NCBI GenBank assembly: GCA_029561145.1
Contig: JAKQJM010000057.1
Coordinates: forward strand, 62,001-126,000
DNA length: 64,000 nucleotides
Source of the DNA: Pseudomonadota bacterium
GTDB lineage: Bacteria > Pseudomonadota > Gammaproteobacteria > Xanthomonadales > Rhodanobacteraceae
Direction: 5' to 3'
Shown here: positions 47,874 to 56,931 of the stretch, piece by piece
Position numbering within the stretch: position 1 is the first letter of the stretch
Layout: each line of letters opens with the position of its first letter
Made by a program: the position numbers and the translations under genes
Notes under the pieces: model-generated
The model's database searches: none
Told to the model about the DNA's origin: nothing
What the model saw: only the letters and a program-made list of their open reading frames with translations

Positions 47874-48887
47874 ATGTCAGTCAAGGTCGCCATCAACGGC
47901 TACGGTCGCATCGGTCGCAATGTCCTGCGCGCGCTCTACGAAGCGAAGCGCAATGGCGAGATCCAGATCGTGGCGGTCAACGATCTCGGCGACGCCGCAA
48001 CGAATGCGCACCTGACCCAGTACGACACGGCGCACGGACGATTCCCGGGCGAGGTCGGCGTCGACGGCGGTGACATCATCGTCAATGGCGACCGCATCAA
48101 GGTGCTCGCCGAACGCGATCCGTCGAAGCTGCCCTGGGGCGATCTCGGCGTCGATGTCGTGCTCGAGTCGACCGGCTTCTTCACGAGCAAGGCCAAGGCA
48201 GGCGCGCATGTCGCCGGCGGCGCGAAGAAGGTCATCATCTCGGCACCGGGCGACAAGGACGTCGACGGCACCTTCGTCTTCGGCGTCAATCACGACACGC
48301 TGACTGCATCGCACCAGGTCATCTCGAACGCGTCGTGCACGACCAACTGTCTCGCTCCGCTGGCCAAGGTGCTCAACGAGGAAGTCGGCATCGTCCACGG
48401 CCTGATGACGACGATCCACGCCTACACGAATGACCAGGTCCTGACCGATGTCTACCACTCCGACCTGCGTCGGGCACGCTCGGCCACGCATTCGCAGATC
48501 CCGACCAAGACCGGCGCGGCGGCGGCGGTCGGACTGGTCCTGCCCGAACTCAATGGCAAGCTCGATGGTTTCGCGATGCGCGTGCCGACGATCAACGTAT
48601 CGGTCGTCGACCTGTGTTTCGTCGCGGCGCGGGCGACCAGTGTCGAGGAAATCAATGCCGCCGTGCAGGCCGCCGCCGATGGCCCGCTCAAGGGCGTGCT
48701 CGGCGTCAACACCAAGCCGCTGGTGTCGATCGATTTCAACCACAATCCACTGTCGTCGATCTACGACGCGACACAGACGCGAGTGATGGGCGGAACCCTG
48801 GTCAAGGTGCTTGCCTGGTACGACAACGAATGGGGTTTCTCGAATCGCATGCTCGACATGACCCTTGCGTTGGTCAAAGCGAAGTAA
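47874..48887 (+). CDS. gap: Glyceraldehyde-3-phosphate dehydrogenase
   Basis: This 337-residue NAD-dependent glycolytic enzyme has the N-terminal Rossmann motif [15 protein letters not shown], catalytic cysteine in [44 protein letters not shown] and [12 protein letters not shown]. The start [11 protein letters not shown] has GAGGAG 8 bases upstream. A TACAAT at 47832 may be the -10 box. A long GC-rich hairpin follows the stop. Confidence 0.97.
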   Translation: MSVKVAINGYGRIGRNVLRALYEAKRNGEIQIVAVNDLGDAATNAHLTQYDTAHGRFPGEVGVDGGDIIVNGDRIKVLAERDPSKLPWGDLGVDVVLESTGFFTSKAKAGAHVAGGAKKVIISAPGDKDVDGTFVFGVNHDTLTASHQVISNASCTTNCLAPLAKVLNEEVGIVHGLMTTIHAYTNDQVLTDVYHSDLRRARSATHSQIPTKTGAAAAVGLVLPELNGKLDGFAMRVPTINVSVVDLCFVAARATSVEEINAAVQAAADGPLKGVLGVNTKPLVSIDFNHNPLSSIYDATQTRVMGGTLVKVLAWYDNEWGFSNRMLDMTLALVKAK

Positions 48888-49213
48888 TCGACCCAATGCG
48901 TGTGTGGCTGCGATTCCTTTCGCAGCCGCACAGGGCGCTTGCTGCCCCTTCAATTCGCCCTGAATCGGATGGTTCGGCACGCGCTGCAGGTGCGTGCCGT
49001 GCGGATCCGATGCATCCCGCCAAGCACATCGCTGGACGACGCGATGGATCGCCTTGAACCTGTGCAACATCGCGCCGGGCGTTCGTGTGGAGTTGGAAGG
49101 CGTTGCTGACCCCGCGTGCAGGGTGCGGATCCTGGTGCTCGCCCGCGAGCATGGACGCTATTCGATTCTCGGCCGGGCCGGATCGGATTGCCGATCGACC
49201 CGCACGCGCCGAG
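48888..49213. other. Spacer between convergent gap and uspA genes
   Basis: 326 bases. The first 45 hold the hairpin listed separately. The remainder has short ORFs on both strands, none with family features or a good ribosome site, so I see no gene in it. Confidence 0.55.
48901..48932. terminator. Hairpin after gap, probable terminator without T-run
   Basis: TGTGTGGCTGCGA and TCGCAGCCGCACA form a 13-bp stem with one G-T pair around a TTCCTT loop, 13 bases after the gap stop. There is no clear T-tract, so termination strength is uncertain. Confidence 0.5.
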
Positions 49214-50038
49214 TCAGTGCGCGACCAGCAGCGGCAGGTTGCTGTGCTGGAACAGGTGCCGCGTGACCCCGCCGAGGACGAGTTCGGTGATGCGCGACTG
49301 CCCCCACGCACCGATCACGATGAGATTGGCATCAACCGAGTTCGCTGCTTCGAGCAGCGCGGGTCCGTGATCCCTGGCCGGCTTGAATGGCCGGAATTCC
49401 GCGTCGATGCCACGGCGCTCGAACCATGCGCGCAGGTCGAGCTGCGGCAGGTTCTCGAAACCGGGAGGGCTCGGATGGGCATCGCCTTCAAGCACCGTGA
49501 CCTTGCCGGCGCGCGTGAGCAAGGGCATCGCGCCATGGATCGCCAACGTTGCCTCGCGACTTGCATTCCATGCGACCAGCATGTGCTCGCCGACCTTGTC
49601 GACACGCGCTGCTTCCGGCACGACGACGACCGGCGCGGAAGCACCGAACACAGTGCGCGAGGCGATCCCCCAGCCAACCGGTGCATCCGGATGTGCGCAC
49701 GGACGCTCGGCGACGACGAGGTCCGACCAGCGCGCGGCATGACAGAGCGCGTCGACGGTGTCGCCCTGCACGACCTGGAATTCACCTTTCAACCCGCGCT
49801 GTTCGAGTTGCTGCTGCCACCATGGCGCGCGTTGGCGCGCATCCTCGAGCAGGTGGCTGGTTTCATTGACCTGCACGGCCACCGCTTCGGGAGAAACGAA
49901 GGCGGCGGTCGACAGCGCGACCACATGCAAGCCCAACGCGTGCGCGCCGAGACGCGCTGCCAGTGCAAGTCCCGCTTCAGTTGCGGGCACCACGCTGTCA
50001 CAGCGACGCAGATGGATGACGACATCGAAATCGGACAT
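49214..50038 (-). CDS. Universal stress protein with tandem Usp domains
   Basis: This 274-residue protein has two UspA-like domains (about 1-140 and 145-274). The second domain keeps the ATP-binding pattern G-x2-G-x9-G in VIGAWGQSRITELVLGGVTRH; the first domain has a degenerate version. Fused tandem Usp proteins are induced by growth arrest and stress in many bacteria. The start MSDFDVVIHL was chosen over a 70-codon upstream extension in the ORF track. Convergent with gap. Confidence 0.92.
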   Translation of the reverse strand: MSDFDVVIHLRRCDSVVPATEAGLALAARLGAHALGLHVVALSTAAFVSPEAVAVQVNETSHLLEDARQRAPWWQQQLEQRGLKGEFQVVQGDTVDALCHAARWSDLVVAERPCAHPDAPVGWGIASRTVFGASAPVVVVPEAARVDKVGEHMLVAWNASREATLAIHGAMPLLTRAGKVTVLEGDAHPSPPGFENLPQLDLRAWFERRGIDAEFRPFKPARDHGPALLEAANSVDANLIVIGAWGQSRITELVLGGVTRHLFQHSNLPLLVAH

Positions 50039-50198
50039 GGCGGCTTCCTCGAATGTTCCTGCTGTATCCAGTCTACGCCGGGAAGCGGGTGGATTTCCCC
50101 GGTTCCGCGGATCGGGCGATGCGATCTGGATGGCCATCCGGATTGTGCTTGTCATCCGGCCCACGCAAAATGAATGCTTGCTTTCGGAGATCACGCGC

Positions 50199-50633
50199 AT
50201 GAGCAGATTGATTGGACTTGTTGCGATGTTCGTACTGATGACTGGCATGAGCGAACCTGCCCGTGCCGGAGCGATCGACTGCGAGCTGCGTTTCTCGATG
50301 TCTGGCTGGTCGGTCTTCTACAAGCGCTCGACCGGGACGGGTGTCGTGACCTGCGACAACGGGCAGTCGATGAACGTGAAGATATCGGCCAAGGGCGGCG
50401 GACTGACCTTCGGCAAGTCGAGCATCGAAGACGGGCTCGGCAAGTTCACCGAGGTTTACGACATCGACGACATCATCGGCGGATACGCGACGGCTGAAGC
50501 ACACGCGGGCGCATCGAAATCGGCCAGTGCCCGGGTGGTCACCAAAGGGCCGATCTCGCTTGCGCTTTCAGGCAAGGGCAGGGGCTGGGATGTCGGCGTC
50601 GCCTTCGGCAACTTCATCATCAGCAGGCGTTGA
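50199..50633 (+). CDS. Exported conserved hypothetical protein
   Basis: The 144-residue protein has a signal peptide (cleavage near ARAGAIDCE). The mature domain is small and glycine/serine-rich: YKRSTGTGVVTCDNGQSM, AKGGGLTFGKSSIEDGLGKF, KGRGWDVGVAFGNFIIS. It contains two cysteines, likely disulfide-bonded. I think I have seen this family in proteobacteria but know of no function. The true start is at 50199, inside a longer track ORF that is antisense to the stress-protein gene. Confidence 0.75.
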   Translation: MSRLIGLVAMFVLMTGMSEPARAGAIDCELRFSMSGWSVFYKRSTGTGVVTCDNGQSMNVKISAKGGGLTFGKSSIEDGLGKFTEVYDIDDIIGGYATAEAHAGASKSASARVVTKGPISLALSGKGRGWDVGVAFGNFIISRR

Positions 50634-50791
50634 GCGGGGTTTCCGCTTAATCCCGACGGCAGGGCTTGTCGGCAAACAGCATCGAGGTCGCTTGCCGGGT
50701 GCCGAAGTGCGTTCGCGTCGCTTGCGAACCGGGCAAGGCCTTCCACCTTCCGACGATTTCCGCTGCATGCTCCCTGAGCGCCGGAGGCGGT

Positions 50792-51277
50792 TCAGAACAG
50801 GTACGCGAAAGCAAAGATGCCGAGCATCGCGAAACACAACGCGACTCGTGCAAGCGTCCCGAAGATGAATCCAAGCCACGCACCGACTCCGACGATGGTC
50901 GATCGCTTGAGCGAACTTCCGGCGATCAACTCGCCGGCTACGGCGCCGACGAACGGGCCGAGAATCAGGCCGATGATGCCGAAGAACAGCCCGACGACGG
51001 TTCCTGCAGCGGCGCCAAACAAGGCCCAACCGCTCGCTCCCACGCGTTTCGCGCCAAGCAGGCTGGCAATGATGTCGACGATCACGGCGAGCGCCGTCAA
51101 CACGCCCAGCACGGTCAAGGTCGGCCAGCCGACATGGGCGAAATCTCCGGTCCATGCCGCCAGGATCATGCCTGCATAGACGATCGGCACGCCGGGCAAG
51201 GCCGGGAGAATCGTGCCGATCGTGCCGATCACGATCAGCACGGCGGCCAGCAGGTAGAGAAGGATCTCGGTGGTCAT
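50792..51277 (-). CDS. DUF456 family membrane protein
   Basis: This 161-residue very hydrophobic protein has about four membrane helices. Glycine-rich segments IGTILPALPGVPIVYAG and GLILGPFVGAVAGELIAG are the DUF456 signature. The function of the family is unknown. It is a single gene, convergent with the exported protein. Confidence 0.88.
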   Translation of the reverse strand: MTTEILLYLLAAVLIVIGTIGTILPALPGVPIVYAGMILAAWTGDFAHVGWPTLTVLGVLTALAVIVDIIASLLGAKRVGASGWALFGAAAGTVVGLFFGIIGLILGPFVGAVAGELIAGSSLKRSTIVGVGAWLGFIFGTLARVALCFAMLGIFAFAYLF

Positions 51278-51691
51278 GGGGAGTTGCCGCGCGCGGGGAC
51301 TGGAAGTCTAACGGGCACCGGCGCGTCGCGTGTCATCGTCGCCGAAGAATCGAGCCCTCGCGCTTGCATCTCTCAGCCTGCGTACCGCCTTTGAGCGTTC
51401 AGGAATTAGCGTGAACCCTGTCACATTCTGACGGGGCTGAAGACGTCGGCGACCTGCTCGTCATCACGGAAGAACATTCCGTCAATCAAGCGGTAGCTCG
51501 GAAAACTTCTATTTTCCAATGAGTTGAGTGCAGCGTCCTTGAGAGATCCGTGCCCAGCGGGCATACGTCGGCGCAGGGTTGGCACAACTCGTGCTGAACA
51601 TCGAACAAGACCCGCTGCGGAAGGATCCGTGGCAGGCACACCGGGCGATCGCCGTTACGCGATCCCCGCACTTCTTTCGGGGGAATACCGA
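51278..51691. other. Upstream region of the collagen-like gene pair
   Basis: 414 bases with lower GC than surrounding genes in its middle third (51480-51530). A minus-strand 72-codon ORF (51421-51639) has a protein-like C-terminal half (SYRLIDGMFFRDDEQVADVF) but no family match I know. It may be a gene remnant or chance. The ribosome site GGGGGAATACC before 51692 lies at its end. Confidence 0.4.
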
Positions 51692-52012
51692 ATGTATTCA
51701 CGGCAATGCCGGCTGCGCCACGCAGTCGTGGTATCGGGCGTCTTCGCGTTGACGATCGTCAGCGCCGCTTCTGCAGGTGGCGGTTATGCGCTGCGCAGCG
51801 GCAGCGTCGTCAGTGCGGGAGACACGGTCTCGAACAACTGTTTCACGCTCGCCTCGACGGTCGGTGAGCCGGTCGCGGGAATCGCCTCGAGCGGCTCCAT
51901 CACGGTGACTTCCGGCTTCCAGGCCACGGTCGCCGCGCACGAACAAATCATCATTGCCGACAGAATCTTCCAGAACGGCTTCGACTCGCAACAGGGGACT
52001 TGCACACCATGA
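51692..52012 (+). CDS. Small secreted protein with C-terminal IFxxGFD motif
   Basis: The 106-residue precursor has a signal peptide of about 28 residues (ending SAASAGGG). The mature part reads [41 protein letters not shown], a short beta repeat I associate with secreted proteins that carry the GGGY...TIGQPDAG...TGGFW pattern. It ends [18 protein letters not shown]-terminal D/E-x-IFxxGFE/D motifs recur, as I recall, on exported proteins of this bacterial group and may be a sorting or processing signal; that is not established. Stop overlaps the next ATG by 4 bases. I moved the start from 51524 to 51692, where GGGGGAA precedes the ATG. Confidence 0.75.
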   Translation: MYSRQCRLRHAVVVSGVFALTIVSAASAGGGYALRSGSVVSAGDTVSNNCFTLASTVGEPVAGIASSGSITVTSGFQATVAAHEQIIIADRIFQNGFDSQQGTCTP

Positions 52013-54015
52013 AAACCAGAAATCTTGCTTTTGCGATCGCCGTCGCTTTCGGCACGTGTTCCGCGGCCATCGCCGCACCGGCAGCTCAGCAGCTCCCTGA
52101 TTTCGTCTATCAGGGAAAGATCGAGCAGAACGGTGTGCTCGTCGACGGCAATTACAACCTGAGTTTCTCACTCTGGGATTCGCCAACCGGCGGCATCCAG
52201 TACGGTGCGACGATCGGCGAATCGAACTATCCCGTTGTCGACGGCGTATTCAGCATCAATCTTGCGTTTCCGGGCGGTTTCACCGGCACGCAGATGTATC
52301 TCGAAGTCGGCGTCAACGGCACGACCTTGCCGCGTCAGCCGGTAGCGACCGTACCGGTCGCCCAGTACGCCCTGAATGGCGTTCCTGGTGTTCCGGGTCC
52401 GCAAGGTGCGACTGGTGCAACCGGGCCTGCGGGTTCGGCAGGCACGCAAGGCGCAACTGGCGCGACCGGTCCGGCCGGCGCACAGGGCAGCACCGGTGCA
52501 GCCGGCCCGACCGGGGCTCAAGGCAGCGCGGGTGCGACCGGTGCCCAGGGTGCCACCGGCGCCAACGGACAGAACGGAGCGACAGGCGCCCCGGGCGCGA
52601 TAGGGCCGACCGGTGCGAATGGACAGAACGGGGCAACGGGCGCGCAAGGTGCGATCGGCCCGACCGGTGCGAATGGCCAGGCCGGTGCGACAGGCGCCCA
52701 AGGTGCCACCGGCACCAACGGACAGAACGGAGCGACAGGCGCCCCGGGTGCGATGGGGCCGACCGGTGCGAATGGACAAAACGGAGCAACGGGCGCGCAG
52801 GGTGATAGCGGCCCAATCGGTCCGCAGGGACCGACTGGCGCAGCCGGACAGGATGGCGTGAACGGCCAGAACGGAGCAACGGGTGCGCAGGGTGAAGCTG
52901 GCCCGGCAGGTGCACAGGGTCCGACCGGCGCCGCGGGTACTCCCGGCGCACAGGGACCGACTGGCGCAGCCGGTCAGGACGGCGTGAACGGCCAGAACGG
53001 AGCCACGGGCGCGCAAGGTGATATCGGCCCGATGGGTCCGCAGGGACCGACTGGTGCAGCCGGACAGGACGGCGCGAACGGCCAGAATGGGGCAACGGGC
53101 GCGCAGGGTGATACCGGCCCGATCGGTCCGCAGGGCCCGACTGGCGCAGCCGGTCAGGACGGCGCGAACGGCCAGAACGGGGCAACGGGTGCGCAGGGTG
53201 ATATCGGCCCGATGGGTCCGCAGGGGCCGACTGGAGCGAATGGTCTGGACGGCACTGCGGGTGCTCCCGGCGCGCAGGGTCCGCAGGGTGTGATTGGCCC
53301 GCCCGGTTTGCCCGGCGCGACGGGTCAAAACGGTGCGAATGGAGCGACCGGTGCTCAGGGTCCGGTCGGTGCAACGGGCTCACAGGGTCCAATCGGTGCG
53401 ACCGGTACAACGGGTGCTCAGGGTCCGCAAGGTGCGACTGGCGCGACCGGGGCAACCGGTGTTGCAGGCGTGACCGGGTCGCAGGGTCCGATCGGCGCAA
53501 CGGGCGCAACCGGACTGCAGGGAAATGCCGGTCCGCAAGGGCCTGCAGGAGCGACGGGCGCGACCGGGGCAGCGGGCACCAATGGTACGAACGGAACAAA
53601 TGGTGCTGCTGGCGCGACCGGCCCGGCAGGCCCTGCGGGTCCGGCTGGAGGCCGGGTTGCATTCTTTGGCAGTTCCTACTTTTCCCAAAACGGTACGTTG
53701 TTCATCGGCATGGGCGAGTCCGACGCGGCGTTTGCAAAAGTGGCCATTCCGGTGCCGGTCAGCGGGACCATCGGTGGCCTGCAGGTTCGAACCAATGTTG
53801 TGCCCGGTGCTTCTCCCAACTCATACACCTTCACGGTGTACGTGAACGGCGCAGCGACGGCAGCAACGTGCGTGATCGGCACGGGCGCCACCAGTTGCAG
53901 CGACAGCGTTCACACCGTGGCAATTTCCATGGGAGATGCGGTGTCGTTGCAGCAAGTAGGATTCTCGACTCCCACCGCAGCGTCTGTAACCTGGTCGTAC
54001 TACATCAACATGTAG
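52009..54015 (+). CDS. Secreted collagen-like protein
   Basis: This 668-residue precursor has a signal peptide (about 1-24, ending IAA), an N-terminal beta domain ([45 protein letters not shown], about 30-125), and a collagen region of about 420 residues of uninterrupted or nearly uninterrupted Gly-x-y triplets (about 126-548), rich in GAT, GPQ, GAN and GQN. A C-terminal domain of about 115 residues ([21 protein letters not shown] to YYINM) resembles the trimerising heads of bacterial collagens such as BclA. Prolines are sparse and threonines many, typical of bacterial collagen. It probably forms trimeric surface or secreted fibres. Overlaps the preceding gene's stop. Confidence 0.9.
   Translation: MKTRNLAFAIAVAFGTCSAAIAAPAAQQLPDFVYQGKIEQNGVLVDGNYNLSFSLWDSPTGGIQYGATIGESNYPVVDGVFSINLAFPGGFTGTQMYLEVGVNGTTLPRQPVATVPVAQYALNGVPGVPGPQGATGATGPAGSAGTQGATGATGPAGAQGSTGAAGPTGAQGSAGATGAQGATGANGQNGATGAPGAIGPTGANGQNGATGAQGAIGPTGANGQAGATGAQGATGTNGQNGATGAPGAMGPTGANGQNGATGAQGDSGPIGPQGPTGAAGQDGVNGQNGATGAQGEAGPAGAQGPTGAAGTPGAQGPTGAAGQDGVNGQNGATGAQGDIGPMGPQGPTGAAGQDGANGQNGATGAQGDTGPIGPQGPTGAAGQDGANGQNGATGAQGDIGPMGPQGPTGANGLDGTAGAPGAQGPQGVIGPPGLPGATGQNGANGATGAQGPVGATGSQGPIGATGTTGAQGPQGATGATGATGVAGVTGSQGPIGATGATGLQGNAGPQGPAGATGATGAAGTNGTNGTNGAAGATGPAGPAGPAGGRVAFFGSSYFSQNGTLFIGMGESDAAFAKVAIPVPVSGTIGGLQVRTNVVPGASPNSYTFTVYVNGAATAATCVIGTGATSCSDSVHTVAISMGDAVSLQQVGFSTPTAASVTWSYYINM
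52561..53260 (+). repeat. In-frame tandem repeats of 54 bp and 90 bp in the collagen region
   Basis: Four copies of an 18-residue unit ([18 protein letters not shown] and variants) are followed by four to five copies of a 30-residue unit that opens [19 protein letters not shown] and continues through GQDGANGQN. Copies differ by a few bases, and one has a 12-residue insertion. All changes preserve the Gly-x-y register. Copy number could vary by recombination between strains. Confidence 0.8.
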
Positions 54016-54145
54016 TCGAATGAAACGCGCGCTGCGGCTGACGCGCTGAACCTGAAGTACGCATCGGCCTGGCTTTCGGATGAAGATCCAGCCGGGCCGA
54101 TGCATTTGCAAAGCAAGCGGGCGCGATTGCCTCGATAATGTCCGC

Positions 54146-54790
54146 ATGCAAACCGAATTGCTCAAATCCGACGCGCTCGGACGAATCGAGATTGTTGTCG
54201 AAGGCGAACAGCGCTGGATTCGTCGCGACACGCGGTGTGCGCGGTTCGGCATGCACTGGATAGCGCGAGCTGCGGCGGCGCGCGAAGCACGTGTGCTGAA
54301 GGCGTTGGCGGGATTGGAGGGTGTGCCCCGGCTGATCGCCTGGGGCGATGGCGTGCTTGATCGCAGTTTCCTGGATGGAGCGCCGATGCAGCAGGCGCGA
54401 CCGACCGATCCAACTTTTTATCGTCAGGCCCATGCCCTGCTCAAGCAGGTGCGATTGCGTGGAGTCGTGCACAACGACCTGGCCAAGGAACCGAACTGGT
54501 TGCAGCGCGAGGATGGCGATCCTGCCCTGGTCGATTTCCAGTTGGCCTGGGTCAGCCGGAATCGCGGGTCGCTGTTCCGCCTGCTCGCTCGCGAGGATCT
54601 TCGACACCTGCTCAAGCACAAGCGAACCTACTGTCCGCAGGCCATGACGCCGATCGAGCTCCGCGTAGTCGGGCGCAGGTCCTGGATCTCGAGAATCTGG
54701 GCGGCGACGGGGAAACGGCTGTACAAGCTGGTCGCGCGAAAGGTGTTTGGCTACTGGGACAATGAAGGCCAGGGTCGAGTGCGTCGCTGA
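54146..54790 (+). CDS. Small RIO/WaaP-like kinase family protein
   Basis: The 214-residue protein has a conserved catalytic-loop-like VVHNDLAKEPNWL (H-x-D-x4-N) followed by ALVDFQLAWVSR (DFx), the pattern of atypical RIO-type or LPS-core kinases. An N-terminal lobe (WIRRDTRCARFGMHWIARAA) lacks a glycine-rich loop, and the C-terminus is basic. Substrate unknown; protein, sugar or lipid A kinase roles are all possible. The ATG at 54146 was chosen over a 22-codon extension. It is a single gene ending in a hairpin. Confidence 0.75.
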   Translation: MQTELLKSDALGRIEIVVEGEQRWIRRDTRCARFGMHWIARAAAAREARVLKALAGLEGVPRLIAWGDGVLDRSFLDGAPMQQARPTDPTFYRQAHALLKQVRLRGVVHNDLAKEPNWLQREDGDPALVDFQLAWVSRNRGSLFRLLAREDLRHLLKHKRTYCPQAMTPIELRVVGRRSWISRIWAATGKRLYKLVARKVFGYWDNEGQGRVRR

Positions 54791-54804
54791 CCGCCGACGC
54801 ACTC
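54777..54804. terminator. Perfect 10-bp hairpin at the convergent junction
   Basis: GAGTGCGTCG and CGACGCACTC pair around an 8-base loop that contains the stop codon of the kinase-like gene. No T-run; it may end transcripts from both sides weakly or protect RNA ends. Confidence 0.5.
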
Positions 54805-54816
54805 GAACCGCAGGAC

Positions 54817-55470
54817 TCAGGCATTCCCGATACTGAACTTCACCGGCACGAGTCCGCGTGCCTCGATGGTCACGCCATTCACCTGCACGGGTCTGAAGCG
54901 CCAACGCAGCACAGCCTCGCGTGCGGCACGATCGAGTGGGCGGAAGCCGCTGCTGCGGGCGATGTCGATGTCCTTCGGCAAACCATCGCGTCCGACCAGC
55001 ACGCGCAGGACGACCGTGCCTTGCTCGCCACGACGCCTGGCATCCATCGGATAACGCGGCTCGATGACGGTTTCGTAGGCGAGGGTGAGGTTGGACGCCG
55101 CGGCAGGCGTGAAGTCGTTGATTGTCGTGGGCATGGCCGGTCCCGCAACATCGTTGTCCGGCGCAGTGATCGGCACGGCCATCGCGCTGTCCCCGATCGC
55201 GATCGGTCGCGGGCTCGGCAAGACCTGCTGCCGTCGCGGCATTGGCAACGGCTGCGGTTCCGGCGGGACCTCAGCCAGGGGCAACTCGGGCGGCTGCTCG
55301 AGGATTCGCGTTGCAATGACCACGGGCTCGGGCTTCCAGGCCGGAATCGCCAGAGGCAACGCGAGCAGCACGATGGCAGCGACATGCAGGCCAAGGCTGC
55401 CACTCAGGCCGCTGATGCGCAGCCAGTTCCAGTCCGATTCGAAGATGCGAGGCGCTGCATGGGTGGTCAT
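54817..55470 (-). CDS. TonB-like energy transducer
   Basis: The 217-residue protein has an N-terminal membrane helix (about 25-45), a proline-rich periplasmic spacer (PPELPLAEVPPEPQPLPMPR) and a C-terminal TonB domain with YPMDARRRGEQGTVVLRVLVG and VLRWRFRPV. It would couple proton motive force via ExbBD to outer-membrane receptors. No exbB, exbD or receptor gene lies in the window. I prefer ATG 55470, with GAAGGGG 6 bases upstream, over the ATG two codons earlier. Confidence 0.88.
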   Translation of the reverse strand: MTTHAAPRIFESDWNWLRISGLSGSLGLHVAAIVLLALPLAIPAWKPEPVVIATRILEQPPELPLAEVPPEPQPLPMPRRQQVLPSPRPIAIGDSAMAVPITAPDNDVAGPAMPTTINDFTPAAASNLTLAYETVIEPRYPMDARRRGEQGTVVLRVLVGRDGLPKDIDIARSSGFRPLDRAAREAVLRWRFRPVQVNGVTIEARGLVPVKFSIGNA

Positions 55471-55547
55471 GGTCATCCCCTTCGTGATGGGTCGGCGAAG
55501 GGTTGCAACGCTGCCGGACGGATTCCGGGGTCAATCGTTGCGGCGGC

Positions 55548-55832
55548 TCATCCGGGCTGTTCGACGTCGCCGATCAGGTAGGGAATCTTGCGCGCCTTCG
55601 GCAGGCGCTTGATCGCGGCCTCGGCGCACGAGGCGCTGGATCGGTCCGGGTAGGCCTTGCTGCCGACCAGGCGCCGGGGCGGATTCGCGCGTGTGTAGCG
55701 TGCGCCGCTTCCTTCGACATGTGCCGCATAGCGCGCAGCGAGGTCGTTCGTGATGCCTGCATAGAGCGCCCCGTTCCTGCACTCGATCAGGTACAGGCAC
55801 CACGATTTCTGCGTTTTGGTTCCTGTCGCCAC
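55548..55832 (-). CDS. GIY-YIG domain protein (YhbQ-like)
   Basis: The 94-residue single-domain GIY-YIG protein has [20 protein letters not shown], covering the two motif halves, then [17 protein letters not shown] and an [13 protein letters not shown] helix. Small stand-alone GIY-YIG proteins are widespread, and some cut damaged or branched DNA. I use GTG 55832, which starts one base after the ABC permease stop, rather than the TTG at 55874. Operon placement at the end of the exporter operon is probably incidental. Confidence 0.85.
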   Translation of the reverse strand: MATGTKTQKSWCLYLIECRNGALYAGITNDLAARYAAHVEGSGARYTRANPPRRLVGSKAYPDRSSASCAEAAIKRLPKARKIPYLIGDVEQPG

Positions 55833-55833
55833 G

Positions 55834-56931
55834 TCAGTCGAGGCTCTTGCGGAAGCGACGCACGGCGATCGCAAGCATGACCATGACGAAGACGATCAAC
55901 GTAACCAGTTCGATCCACAGTTCGCCCAGGCCGGCACCGCGCAGCATCACGGCGCGGATCAGGCGCAGGAAATGGGTCAACGGGAAGATCTCGGCGATCC
56001 ATTGCGCGAAACGCGGCATGCCGTCATACGGGAACATGAAACCGGACAGCAGGATCTGCGGCAGGAACAGGAAGAATGCCATCTGCATGGCCTGGAACTG
56101 CGTCTTCGCCAGGGTGGAGATGAAGATGCCGAGTGACAGCGTCGCGGCGATATAGACCAGTGCCGCCAGATAGACATCCACAAGCGATCCGCGCACGGGC
56201 ACATCGAACACGAGCAGGCCGAGGATCAGGATCAGGGTGACCTGGATCAGGCCGATGCCGACATAGGGCAGGACCTTGCCGAGGGTCAGTTCGAGCGGCG
56301 ACAACGGTGTGGCGATCAGCATCTCCATGTTGCCGCGCTCTCGCTCGCGGACGATGGCCATGCCGGTGAAGATCGTCATGGTCATCGTCAGGATCACACC
56401 GATGAGGCCAGGCACCGTGTTGATCTGGGCGCGGCGTTCCGGGTTATAGAAATTTACAATTTCGACAGGTCGTACCGCCGCGATCCCCGGACGGTACTGC
56501 AGCGATGACAGCGGGAAGCTGGCCAGCTGGCGTGCGGCCGCCTGCACCGATTGATCCGAACCATTGACCATGACCTGCCAGGCGGCTTCGGTGCCACGCT
56601 CGAGGCGCGCCTCGAAATCGCGTGGAATGACGACGGCGGCGCCAATGTCGCCACTGCGAAGCAGGTTGTCGATCTGTTGCGGCGACGAAACATGCTGGCG
56701 GAAATCGAGGACCTGCGAGGAGGCGAGCTCGGCAACCAGTTCGCGCGAACGCCAGGTATTCGATTCGTCGAGCACGGCGGCCGGCAGGTGGCGGATATCG
56801 AGATTGATCGCGAAGCCGAACAGCAGGAGCTGCAAGGTCGGTATGCCAATGATCATGCCGAAGGTCAGCTTGTCGCGCGAGAGCTGGCGGAGCTCCTTGC
56901 GGAAAACGGCGAACAGACGCCCGGCACTCAT
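55834..56931 (-). CDS. ABC-2 type exporter permease
   Basis: This 365-residue permease has one N-terminal helix, a large periplasmic domain of about 130 residues (containing [26 protein letters not shown]-like) and five further helices near the end, the YbhR/YbhS/DrrB layout. Conserved blocks: [45 protein letters not shown] and [15 protein letters not shown]. Only one permease gene is present, so a homodimer is likely, unlike the YbhSR pair. It overlaps the ATPase gene by 4 bases. Confidence 0.9.
   Translation of the reverse strand: MSAGRLFAVFRKELRQLSRDKLTFGMIIGIPTLQLLLFGFAINLDIRHLPAAVLDESNTWRSRELVAELASSQVLDFRQHVSSPQQIDNLLRSGDIGAAVVIPRDFEARLERGTEAAWQVMVNGSDQSVQAAARQLASFPLSSLQYRPGIAAVRPVEIVNFYNPERRAQINTVPGLIGVILTMTMTIFTGMAIVRERERGNMEMLIATPLSPLELTLGKVLPYVGIGLIQVTLILILGLLVFDVPVRGSLVDVYLAALVYIAATLSLGIFISTLAKTQFQAMQMAFFLFLPQILLSGFMFPYDGMPRFAQWIAEIFPLTHFLRLIRAVMLRGAGLGELWIELVTLIVFVMVMLAIAVRRFRKSLD

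Noticed and set aside
47620-47874. 84-codon minus-strand ORF between the MBL gene and gap
   Set aside because: Arg/Ser/Pro-rich, no ribosome site, overlaps the likely gap promoter.
48994-49266. 90-codon plus-strand ORF between gap and the stress-protein gene
   Set aside because: Partly protein-like (NIAPGVRVELEGV) but runs into the antisense of the stress-protein gene and has no recognisable family or start signal.
52390-53650. CRISPR-like or satellite array
   Set aside because: Repeats are in-frame coding units of 54 and 90 bp without unique spacers; they belong to the collagen gene.
52168-53662. Long minus-strand ORFs in the collagen region
   Set aside because: They arise because the repeat DNA lacks stops in several frames; their repetitive Arg/Ser/Pro products mirror the plus-strand repeats.
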